This document shows, piece after piece, positions 8,739 to 16,840 of a stretch of DNA of 64,000 bases. The translations under genes and the position numbers were made by a program. The stretch's first letter is position 1. The number at the start of each line of letters is the position of its first letter. The stretch is from Agrococcus sp. KRD186 (lineage in GTDB: Bacteria; Actinomycetota; Actinomycetes; Actinomycetales; Microbacteriaceae). A model generated the notes under the pieces. It worked only from the letters and a program-made list of their open reading frames with translations. It was not told the DNA's origin and made no database searches. The stretch lies in the NCBI RefSeq assembly GCF_017168255.1, contig NZ_JABFAP010000001.1, forward strand, positions 2,598,449-2,662,448. Direction: 5' to 3'.

Positions 8739-8754
8739 GCGGCCGGGCCGCTCA
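8736..8754. terminator. bidirectional hairpin spanning both stop codons
   Basis: TGAGCGGC-CGG-GCCGCTCA is a perfect inverted repeat with 8-bp arms. Its left arm begins with the response regulator's TGA and its right arm ends with the complement of the convergent gene's TGA. It has no T tract, so it is a weak terminator in both directions or just an overlap of gene ends. Confidence 0.5.
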
Positions 8755-9873
8755 GCGCGAGCGGCGGATGCCCTGCAGGTCGAGCGCCTCGTCGAGCAGC
8801 AGGTTCGCGGCTTCGGCGCTGCGCTCGGCGGCGCGGATGGCGTGGCCCACCAGGTGGAGCGAGGTGAGCGCCGTCGTGTGCGGCGTCAGCATCCAGCGGT
8901 CGGCGGCGGTCTCGGCAAGCGTGTGGAGCAGCAGCGCGTCGCTCGCCCGGCCGGCGACCTCGTTGCGGACGGCGCTCGCGGTCGCGTGCCCGATGAACGC
9001 GGCGGTGTCGTCGCAGCGATCGCCGAGCCCGGCGGTGTCGACGTCGATGATGGATGCGACGGCGCCGTCGGCGAAGAAGAGCTGGCCGATGTGCAGGTCG
9101 CCGTGGATGACGCGCGGAGCGCCGACGCGCCGGATGTCGGGCTGCACCGCCGCGGCCAGCGCGTGCACCTCGCGCTCGCGCTCGGGCAGCAGCGCCGCCA
9201 GCCGGTCGATGTGCCACTCGATCCTCGAGCCCACCGACGCCCGGGCGATGCGCCGGGTGCGCACGCCGGCCAGCCGCTCCCGCAGATCGTCGACCGCGTC
9301 GAGCAGGTCGGATGCGCTGGTCGCGGCCGCGGCGACGGGGCCGCGGATGCCGGGTGCGTCGCGCACCACGAGCACGCCGGAGGGGGCCCAGTGCACCACC
9401 TTCGGCGCAGGCACGCCGGCGTCGCGGCACGCCTGGTGGATCATCGCCAGATCCTCGGCCTCGCCCGGCCGCACCACCTTCACGAACAGGTGGCGCTCGT
9501 GCTGCGTGAGCCGCACCACGGCCCGCCGCCCCGGGCGGTAGGAGAGCACGCGCGCGTCGATGGGGCCCGGCGTGCTGCCGCCCGCGAGCGCGATGCGCAG
9601 CAGCCGCTCGGGATCGAGGGCGGTGCGCAGCGCCGGCAGGCGCGGGTCGAAGGGGTGCTTCCAGATGCGGGCGACGGGCTTGTCGCCGCCGTCGCGGATC
9701 ACGAAGCCGGTCTCCCTGGCGACCGGCTGGCGCGAGGTGTCGACGAACCACTCGCCCTGCTCGGGCCCGTCGTCGACGGTGAAGCGCACGATGCGACCCT
9801 CGCCGAAGGGCTCGCCGGCGATGTGGCGACCGGGTGTCCCGATCGCCTGCTCCAGCAGCCGCGCTTCCAGCAT
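8752..9873 (-). CDS. APH-fold phosphotransferase, copy 2
   Basis: This 373-residue paralogue of the 5132-6367 product shares WFVDTSRQPVARETGF, ARIWKHPFDPRLPAL, the catalytic IHGDLHIGQLFF and the metal site IIDVDTAGLGDRCDD. It is convergent with the response regulator, separated only by a 13-bp hairpin spacer, so transcription can meet between them. The two copies bracket the kinase/regulator pair on both sides. That arrangement suggests they arose by duplication around it and may modify the same class of compound. The substrate cannot be inferred. Start ATG at 9873. Confidence 0.75.
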   Translation of the reverse strand: MLEARLLEQAIGTPGRHIAGEPFGEGRIVRFTVDDGPEQGEWFVDTSRQPVARETGFVIRDGGDKPVARIWKHPFDPRLPALRTALDPERLLRIALAGGSTPGPIDARVLSYRPGRRAVVRLTQHERHLFVKVVRPGEAEDLAMIHQACRDAGVPAPKVVHWAPSGVLVVRDAPGIRGPVAAAATSASDLLDAVDDLRERLAGVRTRRIARASVGSRIEWHIDRLAALLPEREREVHALAAAVQPDIRRVGAPRVIHGDLHIGQLFFADGAVASIIDVDTAGLGDRCDDTAAFIGHATASAVRNEVAGRASDALLLHTLAETAADRWMLTPHTTALTSLHLVGHAIRAAERSAEAANLLLDEALDLQGIRRSR

Positions 9874-9914
9874 GTCCCCATCGTTCCAGGGTTCGGCTGG
9901 GACTCGCCCGCAGG

Positions 9915-10403
9915 TCAGCCGGCGGCGGGCGTGTCGTCGCCGTGCAGGTCGTCGGCGGCGCGCTCCAGCAGCCGCGTGCGCAGCGGCCCGAAGACGCGAT
10001 CGAGCACCGCGATCGCCTCCGCGTCGAGCCCGTCGAGGAAGAGCTCGTCGACGTGGCGAGCGTGCACCGGCCGTGTCCGTCGCAGCCGCATGCGACCCGC
10101 GTCGGTGAGCACCGCATCCGTGCCCCGCCGGTCTGCCTCGCTCGGCTCACGGGCGACCAGCCCCTCGCGCTCGAGGGCGGTGACGCGGTACGTGAGCCGA
10201 CCCGGCGCGAACGCGAGCGCACGCGCCAGATCGCCCATGCGCATCCGCTCGCCGTCCGCCTCCGACAGCACCAGCAGCACGTTGAAGTCGCCCAGGTCGA
10301 GGTCGCACGAGGCCTTCATGCGGTGCTCGAGCTCGTTCATCAGCAGCTGCGAGCCCTCGATGTAGCCGCGCCAGGCGCGCAGGGCGAGCGGTCGGGAGCT
10401 CAC
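9915..10403 (-). CDS. MarR-family regulator of the flavin monooxygenase operon
   Basis: This 162-residue winged-helix protein has the recognition region MRMGDLARALAFAPGRLTYRVTAL and the wing EPSEADRRGTDAVLTD, the MarR pattern. It is the last gene of a three-gene unit, overlapping the FMN reductase gene by 4 bp. A likely target is the TTCAA-AG-TTGAA operator at 12233-12244 in the promoter of the first gene, giving negative feedback. The effector is unknown, but oxidant- or quinone-sensing MarR proteins often control such flavin enzymes. No obvious redox cysteine pair is seen. Confidence 0.8.
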   Translation of the reverse strand: MSSRPLALRAWRGYIEGSQLLMNELEHRMKASCDLDLGDFNVLLVLSEADGERMRMGDLARALAFAPGRLTYRVTALEREGLVAREPSEADRRGTDAVLTDAGRMRLRRTRPVHARHVDELFLDGLDAEAIAVLDRVFGPLRTRLLERAADDLHGDDTPAAG

Positions 10404-11017
10404 GCGTGCCCCAGCATCTGCTCGAAGGAGACGAAGGCGTCGCCCTCGATGTCGAAGGGGTCGGCCTCACGGCGGCGGGGCATCGCGACCATGAGGTCGG
10501 CCAGCTCCTGCCCCTCGCGGGCGATGCGGCGCTCGAGCCCGGATGCGCTGCCCCAGTCCTCGGCGGCGGCGAAGACGCCCGTGGGCACCACCTGCGCCTT
10601 GAGGTAGGCGAACATCGGCCGCATCGCGGTGTCCATCACCATCGAGTGGCGGGCGGTGCCGCCGGTGGCGCCGAGCGCCGTCGGGATGGAGGCGAGCTGG
10701 CCCTCTTCGATGACGTCGAAGAACGACTTGAACAGCCCCGAGTAGCTCATGTTGAACACCGGCGTGACGGCGATGATGGCCTCCGCGTCGATGACCTCCT
10801 TCATGGCGCCATCGAGCGCGTCGGTGGCGTTGTGGGTGAGCATGTGGCTCGCGATGTCCTGCGCCAGCGGGCGCAGCGTGACGTCGACGACCTCGGCGTG
10901 CTGGCCGTGCGCGGTGAGCGCCGTGAGCGTGGCGTCGCGCAGCCGATCGGCGAGCAGCTTCGTGCTGCTGGGCTCGCCGAGGCCGGCCGAGACGACGACG
11001 ATGCGGGGGCTGCTCAT
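10400..11017 (-). CDS. NADPH-dependent FMN reductase, CE1759 family (LLM partner)
   Basis: This 205-residue flavodoxin-like protein starts IVVVSAGLGEPSSTKLLADRL, the family's FMN phosphate loop, and has AIIAVTPVFNMSYSGLFKSFF, the usual P-x-F/Y-N flavin contact. The CE1759 family is defined as the reductase that supplies reduced FMN to the CE1758-type luciferase-like monooxygenase, and that partner gene is directly upstream, overlapping by 4 bp (ATGA). The pair therefore forms a two-component flavin monooxygenase in the cytoplasm. The physiological substrate is not known. Confidence 0.88.
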   Translation of the reverse strand: MSSPRIVVVSAGLGEPSSTKLLADRLRDATLTALTAHGQHAEVVDVTLRPLAQDIASHMLTHNATDALDGAMKEVIDAEAIIAVTPVFNMSYSGLFKSFFDVIEEGQLASIPTALGATGGTARHSMVMDTAMRPMFAYLKAQVVPTGVFAAAEDWGSASGLERRIAREGQELADLMVAMPRRREADPFDIEGDAFVSFEQMLGHA

Positions 11018-12201
11018 GCCTCGCCGCCCTGGCGTGCGATCGCGGCACCGGTGTCGAGGTCGGCGCGGGCGCCCTGCTCCTGCCAGGCGTTGCCCTGCTC
11101 GCCCATCTGCGTGCCCGCCTCACGGGCCGCCGCGACGCGCGCGGCGTGCGTAGGCGCATCCGGAACCCCGTCGGCGCGCAGCAGGTCGAACTCACGGCGC
11201 AGCACCGGCACGACCTCGGTGCCGAGGATCTCGATCTGCTCGAGCACCTCCTCGAGGGGCAGCCCGGCGTGGTCGACGAGGAAGAGCTGGCGCTGGTAGT
11301 CGCCCGCGTAGTCGCGGAACGACAGGGTGCGCTCGATGACCTGCTCTGGGGTGCCGACGGTGAGCGGTGTCGCCTCGGTGAACTCCTCGAGGCTCGGCCC
11401 GTGGCCGTAGACGGGCGCGACGTCGAAGTAGGGGCGGAAGGCGTCCTTGGCCTGCTGCTCGGTCTGCTTCATGAAGACCTGGCCGCCGAGGCCGACGAAG
11501 GCCTGCTCGGGCTCGCCGTGGCCGTAGTGCGCGAAGCGCGAGCGGTAAAGCTGCACCATGCGCTCGGTGTGCTCCTTGTTCCAGAAGATGTTGTTGTGGA
11601 AGAAGCCGTCGCCGTAGTACGCGGCCTGCTCGGCGATCTGCGGGGAGCGGATCGAGCCGTGCCACACGAACGGTGCGACACCGTCGAGCGGTGCAGGGGT
11701 CGAGGTGAAGCCGGTGAGCGGCGTGCGGTGCTTGCCCGACCAGTTGACGACGCTCTCGTGCCAGAGCTTGTGCAGCAGTGCGTAGTTCTCGATCGCGAGC
11801 TCGATGCCGTCGCGGATGTCCTTGCCGAACCACGGGTAGACCGGGCCGGTGTTGCCGCGGCCGAGCGTGAGGTCGGCGCGGCCGTCGCTGAGGTGCTGCA
11901 GCATCGCGAAGTCCTCGGCGATCTTCACCGGGTCGTTCGTCGTGATGAGGGTGGTCGCGGTCGAGAGGATGAGCTTCTCGGTCTGCGCGGCGATGTAGCC
12001 GAGGGTGGTCGTCGGGCTCGACGAGAAGAACGGCGGGTTGTGGTGCTCGCCGGTGGCGAAGACGTCGAGGCCGACCTCCTCGGCCTTCTTGGCCATCGCG
12101 ACCCAGCCCTTGATGCGCTCGTGCTCGGTGGGGGTCTTGCCGGTCGTCGGGTCCTGGGTGATGTCGCTCACCGAGAAGATGCCGAACTGCATGCTGCTCA
12201 T
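11014..12201 (-). CDS. LLM-class FMN-dependent monooxygenase, CE1758 family
   Basis: This 395-residue luciferase-like TIM-barrel enzyme has MQFGIFSVSDI at the start, GLDVFATGEHHNPPFFSSSP, and the phosphate/flavin region ADLTLGRGNTGPVYPWFG, typical of the CE1758 subfamily. It uses reduced FMN from the reductase gene that follows with a 4-bp overlap. I chose ATG at 12201 because GGAAGGACCACCCCC precedes it; the frame is open further upstream to 12237, but that part lies over the promoter. It heads the operon LLM-FMN reductase-MarR. Confidence 0.88.
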   Translation of the reverse strand: MSSMQFGIFSVSDITQDPTTGKTPTEHERIKGWVAMAKKAEEVGLDVFATGEHHNPPFFSSSPTTTLGYIAAQTEKLILSTATTLITTNDPVKIAEDFAMLQHLSDGRADLTLGRGNTGPVYPWFGKDIRDGIELAIENYALLHKLWHESVVNWSGKHRTPLTGFTSTPAPLDGVAPFVWHGSIRSPQIAEQAAYYGDGFFHNNIFWNKEHTERMVQLYRSRFAHYGHGEPEQAFVGLGGQVFMKQTEQQAKDAFRPYFDVAPVYGHGPSLEEFTEATPLTVGTPEQVIERTLSFRDYAGDYQRQLFLVDHAGLPLEEVLEQIEILGTEVVPVLRREFDLLRADGVPDAPTHAARVAAAREAGTQMGEQGNAWQEQGARADLDTGAAIARQGGEA

Positions 12202-12227
12202 GGGGGTGGTCCTTCCGTCGCGAGGCA

Positions 12228-12256
12228 AGTCTTTCAAAGTTGAACAATTAGTGCAA
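12228..12256 (-). promoter_or_regulatory. promoter with MarR-type operator for the LLM operon
   Basis: On the minus strand a -35-like TTGCAC (12256-12251) and a -10-like AAGACT (12233-12228) are 17 bp apart. TTCAA-AG-TTGAA (12233-12244), an inverted repeat with 5-bp arms, overlaps the spacer and -10. The MarR protein at 9915 is the likely ligand. Confidence 0.5.
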
Positions 12257-12285
12257 CGGGTGCTGTGGGCACCCTATTCCCGGTG

Positions 12286-12352
12286 ATCTCAACGTGTCAG
12301 GTGCTCGTTCGGCGCAGGGAGTGCGGCATGAGCGCACCTGACACGTTGAGAT
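12286..12352. repeat. 19-bp perfect inverted repeat with 29-nt loop
   Basis: ATCTCAACGTGTCAGGTGC (12286-12304) is repeated exactly as its reverse complement at 12334-12352. The structure lies just after the stop of the MFS gene (12357, minus strand) and before the LLM promoter, so it can act as that gene's terminator. The long perfect arms and AT-richer composition would also fit a small mobile remnant. Confidence 0.7.
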
Positions 12353-12356
12353 TTGC

Positions 12357-13634
12357 TCAGACGCTGGTTGCCGGGTCGATCGAGGGGCCCTCGAGCGTGG
12401 CGGTCGCGGTGTCGGCGGGCGCGCGCTGCGCGCGGCTGAGCAGCACGAACGGGATCGCTCCGGCCGAGATGATGCCGCTGAGCAGGAGCGAGAAGCCGTA
12501 GCCGCCGATGTCGGCCGAGCGGCCGAGGATCGGCTGCGCGATGGCGCTGCCGCCCGAGCCCATCAGCGAGTCGAACGAGAGCACCGTCGCGCGCTGCTTC
12601 GAGGGGATCATGTCGTTCAGGTAGGCCCGGTGCACGGGGTCGTCGATCGACGTCATCACGCCCCAGACGGCGACCAGCGCGATCGCCACCCAGAAGTTCT
12701 GCACCAGGCCGATGCCCACCAGCACGACGACGCTCGTCACGGCAGAGAGCAGGATCGTCGACGTGCGCTTCCGGAACCACCGTCGCACCACTGGCGCCAG
12801 GAAGCCGCCGGCCATCGCCGAGCCCGACAGCAGCGCCGCCGCCAGGCCGGCGATCGAGTACGCCTCCGGATCGCCCCAGAGCTCGAGCAGGTAGGGCTGC
12901 AGCGCATAGAAGGCATAGAAGCCGACTCCCGCGGTGAACGGGCTCGCGAGCATCAGCCAGCGCACCGGCGGGTTGCCGAGGCCGTGCGTGAGCGAGGCGC
13001 GCAGCACCGTGCGGGTCGCCTCGATCGGCCCCTCGTTGCGGTCGGGCGTGAAGCCCAGATCGCGCATGAGCAGCCCCGCGAGCACCACCATCAGCACGAG
13101 CACGCCCGCCCGCATCAGGAACGGCACCCCCAGATCGGTCAGCTGCGCCACCACGCCGCCGAGCACCGATCCCACCAGCATCGCGCCGCCCGACACGACC
13201 ACCGAGCGGCCGAAGACGTGCTCGAGACTGCCCTTGTAGCCCGTCGCCTGCAGCGCATCCACGAGCCAGGCGTCGACGGCGCCGGTGAAGAAGGTGAAGC
13301 CGAGCCCCAGCAGCATCGACGCCAGCGCCCAGCCCCAGAACGGCGCCTCCCACAGCCACATCAGCCAGTACAGGCCGGTGGTGACCGCGAGCGTCGCCGA
13401 GCCCAGCACGTACGACCAGCGCCGCCCCATCGTGTCGGCGACCACCCCGGTGGGGATCTCGAAGATCAGCACGCCGATCGTGTAGAACGCATTCGCGGTG
13501 AACGCCTCGAGGTTCGTCAGCCCGGCATCGAGCAGGAACAGCGTGTTGATGCCCCAGATGAACGAGGCCGCGAGCGTGTTGCCCAGCACCAGCACGTAGT
13601 ATGTGCCCTGCACGCGGCGAGGGGTCGGCAGCAT
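12357..13634 (-). CDS. MFS transporter
   Basis: This 425-residue, 12-helix major facilitator protein has the loop GVVADTMGRRWSYVLGS between helices 2 and 3 (G-x3-D-x2-G-R-R), and a second copy-like element in the C-terminal half (SIDDPVHRAYLNDMIPS). Such proteins export drugs or take up small solutes; the substrate is unknown. I chose ATG at 13634, preceded by GGAGGGGGTGCGC; GTG at 13640 is possible. It lies downstream of poxB in the same direction with a 25-bp gap, so the two may be co-transcribed. The 19-bp inverted repeat ends the unit. Confidence 0.8.
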   Translation of the reverse strand: MLPTPRRVQGTYYVLVLGNTLAASFIWGINTLFLLDAGLTNLEAFTANAFYTIGVLIFEIPTGVVADTMGRRWSYVLGSATLAVTTGLYWLMWLWEAPFWGWALASMLLGLGFTFFTGAVDAWLVDALQATGYKGSLEHVFGRSVVVSGGAMLVGSVLGGVVAQLTDLGVPFLMRAGVLVLMVVLAGLLMRDLGFTPDRNEGPIEATRTVLRASLTHGLGNPPVRWLMLASPFTAGVGFYAFYALQPYLLELWGDPEAYSIAGLAAALLSGSAMAGGFLAPVVRRWFRKRTSTILLSAVTSVVVLVGIGLVQNFWVAIALVAVWGVMTSIDDPVHRAYLNDMIPSKQRATVLSFDSLMGSGGSAIAQPILGRSADIGGYGFSLLLSGIISAGAIPFVLLSRAQRAPADTATATLEGPSIDPATSV

Positions 13635-13659
13635 GCGCACCCCCTCCGATGCGGCCGGC

Positions 13660-15378
13660 TCAGAAGAGCTGGCGCCAGTTGGTCCGGGCCAGATCGAGCA
13701 GCTCGTCGCCGCGGCCTGACAGTACCGTGCGGATGGCGTAGAGCGCGAAGCCCTTCGCCTGCTCGAAGGCGATCGACGGCGGGATGGTGAGCTCCTGCGG
13801 GTCGCACACCACGTCGACGAGCGCCGGCCCGTCGTGCGCGAACGCCTCGGTGAGCGCCGCGTCGACGCCGGCGGAGTCCTCCACCCTGATCCCCTTGATG
13901 CCCATCGCCTCCGCGACGCCGGCGAGGCTCGGGTTCTCGAGATCGGTCGCGAAGGGCACGAGCCCCGCGGCCTTCATCTCCAGGTCGACGAAGTTCAGCG
14001 ACGAGTTGTTGAACACCACGATCTTCGCCGGCAGCTTGTTCTGCGTCAGCGCCAGCAGGTCGCCCAGCAGCATCGTCACACCGCCGTCGCCCGAGAGCGT
14101 GACCGTCTGCCTGGTGCGATCCTGCCCGAGCACGCCGATGGCCTGGGGGACGGCGTTCGCCATCGATCCGTGGTTGAACGAGCCCAGCATCCGTCGTCTG
14201 CCGTTCATGGTGAGGTACCGGGATGCGTAGACCACGGGAGAGCCGACGTCCGGGATGAAGACGGCGTCGTCCGCGGCCAGTTCACTGATGCGCCGGGCGA
14301 GGTACTGCGGGTGCACCGGCTGGCCCCTGCGCGCCGGGGACGCCAGGTCGTCGAGCTTCTCGCGGGTCTTCGCGTAGTGCTTCTGCGCGTCCTTCAGGTG
14401 CCGGTCGCCCTTCTGCTCGAGGTGCGGCAGCAGCGCCTGCAGCGTCTCGGCGACGCCGCCGACCAGGGCGACGTCGACCGGGTGCCGCCTGCCGATCTGC
14501 GCGCCGCGGATGTCGACCTGCACGTACTGCGCGTCGGGGTAGAACTGCGGGTACGGGAAATCGGTGCCCAGCAGCAGCACCGCATCCGCGTCGCTCATCG
14601 CCCGGAAGCCGCTCGCGAAGCCCAGCAGCCCCGTCATGCCGACGTCGTAGGGGTTGTCGTGCTCGAGGTGCTCCTTGCCGCGCATCGCGTGCACGATCGG
14701 GGCGCCCAGCCGCTCGGCGACCGCCAGCACTTCGGCGTGCGCGCCCGCGGTGCCCGCACCGCCGAGGATCGTCACCGTGCGCGCCTGGTTCAGCACGTCG
14801 GCGGCCTCGAGCAGGTGCATCGGCAGCGGCACCGTGGTCGAGTGGGAGCGGCGGATCAGGCGGCGCCGGTCGTCGGCGATCTCGGCCATCGCCACGTCGC
14901 CAGGGATGACCAGCACCGCGACGCCGCGCTGCTCGATCGCCGCGCGCATCGCGATCTCGAGCAGCCGCGGCATCTGCTTCGGGTCGGCGACGTACTCGAC
15001 GTAGACGGAGCATTCGCGGAAGAGCTCCTGCGGGTGCGTCTCCTGGAAGTAGTTGGTGCCGATCTCGACGGTGGGGATGTGCGCGGCGATCGCCAGCACC
15101 GGCACGCGGCTGCGGTTGGCGTCGTAGAGGCCGTTGATCAGGTGCAGGTTGCCCGGGCCGCAGCTGCCGGCGCAGACCGCCAGCTCGCCCGTCATCTCGG
15201 CCTCGGCGCCGGCGGCGAAGGCGGCGGTCTCCTCGTGCCGCACGTGCACCCACTCCATGCGATCTTCGGTGCGGATCGCCTCGGTGAAGGCGTTCAGCGA
15301 GTCACCGGGCAGCCCGTACACGCGCTGCACGCCGTTGGCCACGAGCGTCTGGACGATGTTCTCCGCAACCGATCCCAT
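13660..15378 (-). CDS. poxB: pyruvate dehydrogenase/oxidase (PoxB-type TPP enzyme)
   Basis: This 572-residue thiamine-diphosphate enzyme starts VAENIVQTLVANGVQRVYGLPGD. The catalytic Glu is in VRHEETAAFAAGAEA, the FAD/Rossmann middle domain contains TVTILGGAGTAGAHAE, and the Mg/TPP motif is LSGDGGVTMLLGD...NNSSLNFVD. PoxB decarboxylates pyruvate to acetate and CO2, passing electrons to quinone at the membrane; stress-response relatives (YdaP type) are alike. ATG 15378 follows CAGGGTGGCGGC. The reading frame extends another 57 bp upstream without a better start. The C-terminus (LDLARTNWRQLF) looks like the short membrane-association tail of the family. Confidence 0.85.
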   Translation of the reverse strand: MGSVAENIVQTLVANGVQRVYGLPGDSLNAFTEAIRTEDRMEWVHVRHEETAAFAAGAEAEMTGELAVCAGSCGPGNLHLINGLYDANRSRVPVLAIAAHIPTVEIGTNYFQETHPQELFRECSVYVEYVADPKQMPRLLEIAMRAAIEQRGVAVLVIPGDVAMAEIADDRRRLIRRSHSTTVPLPMHLLEAADVLNQARTVTILGGAGTAGAHAEVLAVAERLGAPIVHAMRGKEHLEHDNPYDVGMTGLLGFASGFRAMSDADAVLLLGTDFPYPQFYPDAQYVQVDIRGAQIGRRHPVDVALVGGVAETLQALLPHLEQKGDRHLKDAQKHYAKTREKLDDLASPARRGQPVHPQYLARRISELAADDAVFIPDVGSPVVYASRYLTMNGRRRMLGSFNHGSMANAVPQAIGVLGQDRTRQTVTLSGDGGVTMLLGDLLALTQNKLPAKIVVFNNSSLNFVDLEMKAAGLVPFATDLENPSLAGVAEAMGIKGIRVEDSAGVDAALTEAFAHDGPALVDVVCDPQELTIPPSIAFEQAKGFALYAIRTVLSGRGDELLDLARTNWRQLF

Positions 15379-15462
15379 GCCGCCACCCTGGCACGCGGCG
15401 GTCGGCGCGACAATGGCTGCGCGCCGCGGCCGCATGTGCCGATGCGAGCGGATGCGGTGTGC

Positions 15463-16770
15463 TCAGTCGGCGGGGTCGGTGGCGGGCGGGGCGTGGTCCG
15501 CCCGCACCTGCCGGTCGCCGCCGCGCAGCCGCTCGAGCCCCGCCATCAGGTGGTAGATCACGAGCGTCGCGACCGTACCGAGCACGATGCCCTCGAACAG
15601 CAGGGTGCCGGCCGAGAGCGTGAAGTTGGCGATCGCGACGATGAGGCCGACGCCGGCGGCGAACTGGTTGCGCGGCTTCGAGAAGTCGACCTGGTTCTCG
15701 ATCCAGATGCGCACGCCGATGATGCCGATGAGCCCGTAGAGCGCGGTGGTGACGCCGCCGAGCACGCCGGCGGGCACGGCGAAGATGATCGCGCCGATCT
15801 TCGGGCTCAGGCCCAGCAGGATCGCCGTGAACGCCGCCACCCAGTAGGCGGCGGTCGAGAAGACGCGCGTCGCGCTCATCACGCCGATGTTCTCGCCGTA
15901 GGTGGTCGTGGCCGAGCCGCCGAAGAGGCCGGCGATCGTGGTGGCGATGCCGTCGGAGAAGAGGGTGCGGCCGGCGAGCGGGTCGAGGTCGCGGCGCAGC
16001 AGCGCGCCGACGCCCTTCACGTGGCCGAGGTTCTCGGCGATCAGCGGCAGCACGACGGGCACGAACATCAGCAGCGCGGGCAGCAGCGCAGGGTCGAGCG
16101 CGGGCATCGCGAACTCGGGCAGGCCGATCCATGCGGCGTCGGCGACCGGCTGCCAGTCGATCTTGCCGGTCGCCGCCGCGACGGCGTAGCCGACGACGAC
16201 GCCGACCAGGATGGCGAGGCGGCCGATCAGCCCGCGGAAGAGCACCGCGGTGAGGATGACGGCGCCGAGCGTGATGACGGACAGCAGCGGGTCCTTGGCG
16301 AAGTTGTCGCGTGCGGCCGGCGCCAGGTTGAAGCCGATGAGCGCCACGATCGTGCCGGAGACCACCGGCGGCATGACGGCGCCGAGCCAGCGGGTGCCCG
16401 AGAAGTGCACGATGACGCCCACGATCGCCAGCAGCAGCCCGACCAGTACGATGCCGGCGAGCGCGAAGCCGTGGCCGCCCATCGCGGTCGCGGCGCCGAC
16501 CGGCGCGATGAACGCGAACGACGAGCCGAGGTAGCTGGGCAGCTGGTTCTTCGTGACAGCCAAGAAGAGGATCGTGCCGATGCCCGAGAACAGCAGCGTC
16601 GTCGACGGTGGGAAGCCGGTGATGATCGGAACCAGGAAGGTGGCGCCGAACATGGCGACCACGTGCTGCATGCCGAGGCCGATGGTGCGGGCCCAGCCGA
16701 GGCGCTCCTCCGGGTAGACGATGTCGGTCGCGGTCAGGTTCGTCTCGTCGCGCTTGGTCCAGGAGAACAT
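15463..16770 (-). CDS. NCS2-family uracil/xanthine permease
   Basis: This 435-residue membrane protein of the nucleobase-cation symporter-2 family has IGLGMQHVVAMFGATFLVP at its N-terminus, the conserved helix-8 region LPLIAENLGHVKGV, and GGSATTTYGENIGVMSATRV, the substrate-binding helix-10 signature. The E-N-x-G forms are those of uracil permeases. It probably imports uracil or xanthine with protons. I chose ATG 16770, preceded by GAAGGGCAGC; the frame is open to 16818, but that extension lacks a ribosome-binding site. It lies between two TPP enzymes in the same direction. Confidence 0.88.
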   Translation of the reverse strand: MFSWTKRDETNLTATDIVYPEERLGWARTIGLGMQHVVAMFGATFLVPIITGFPPSTTLLFSGIGTILFLAVTKNQLPSYLGSSFAFIAPVGAATAMGGHGFALAGIVLVGLLLAIVGVIVHFSGTRWLGAVMPPVVSGTIVALIGFNLAPAARDNFAKDPLLSVITLGAVILTAVLFRGLIGRLAILVGVVVGYAVAAATGKIDWQPVADAAWIGLPEFAMPALDPALLPALLMFVPVVLPLIAENLGHVKGVGALLRRDLDPLAGRTLFSDGIATTIAGLFGGSATTTYGENIGVMSATRVFSTAAYWVAAFTAILLGLSPKIGAIIFAVPAGVLGGVTTALYGLIGIIGVRIWIENQVDFSKPRNQFAAGVGLIVAIANFTLSAGTLLFEGIVLGTVATLVIYHLMAGLERLRGGDRQVRADHAPPATDPAD

Positions 16771-16840
16771 GCTGCCCTTCGGTGCGGGAAGCCGGGTGCG
16801 TCCGGCGGCGGCAGTCACCGCCTCACGGATCGTATCCGCG

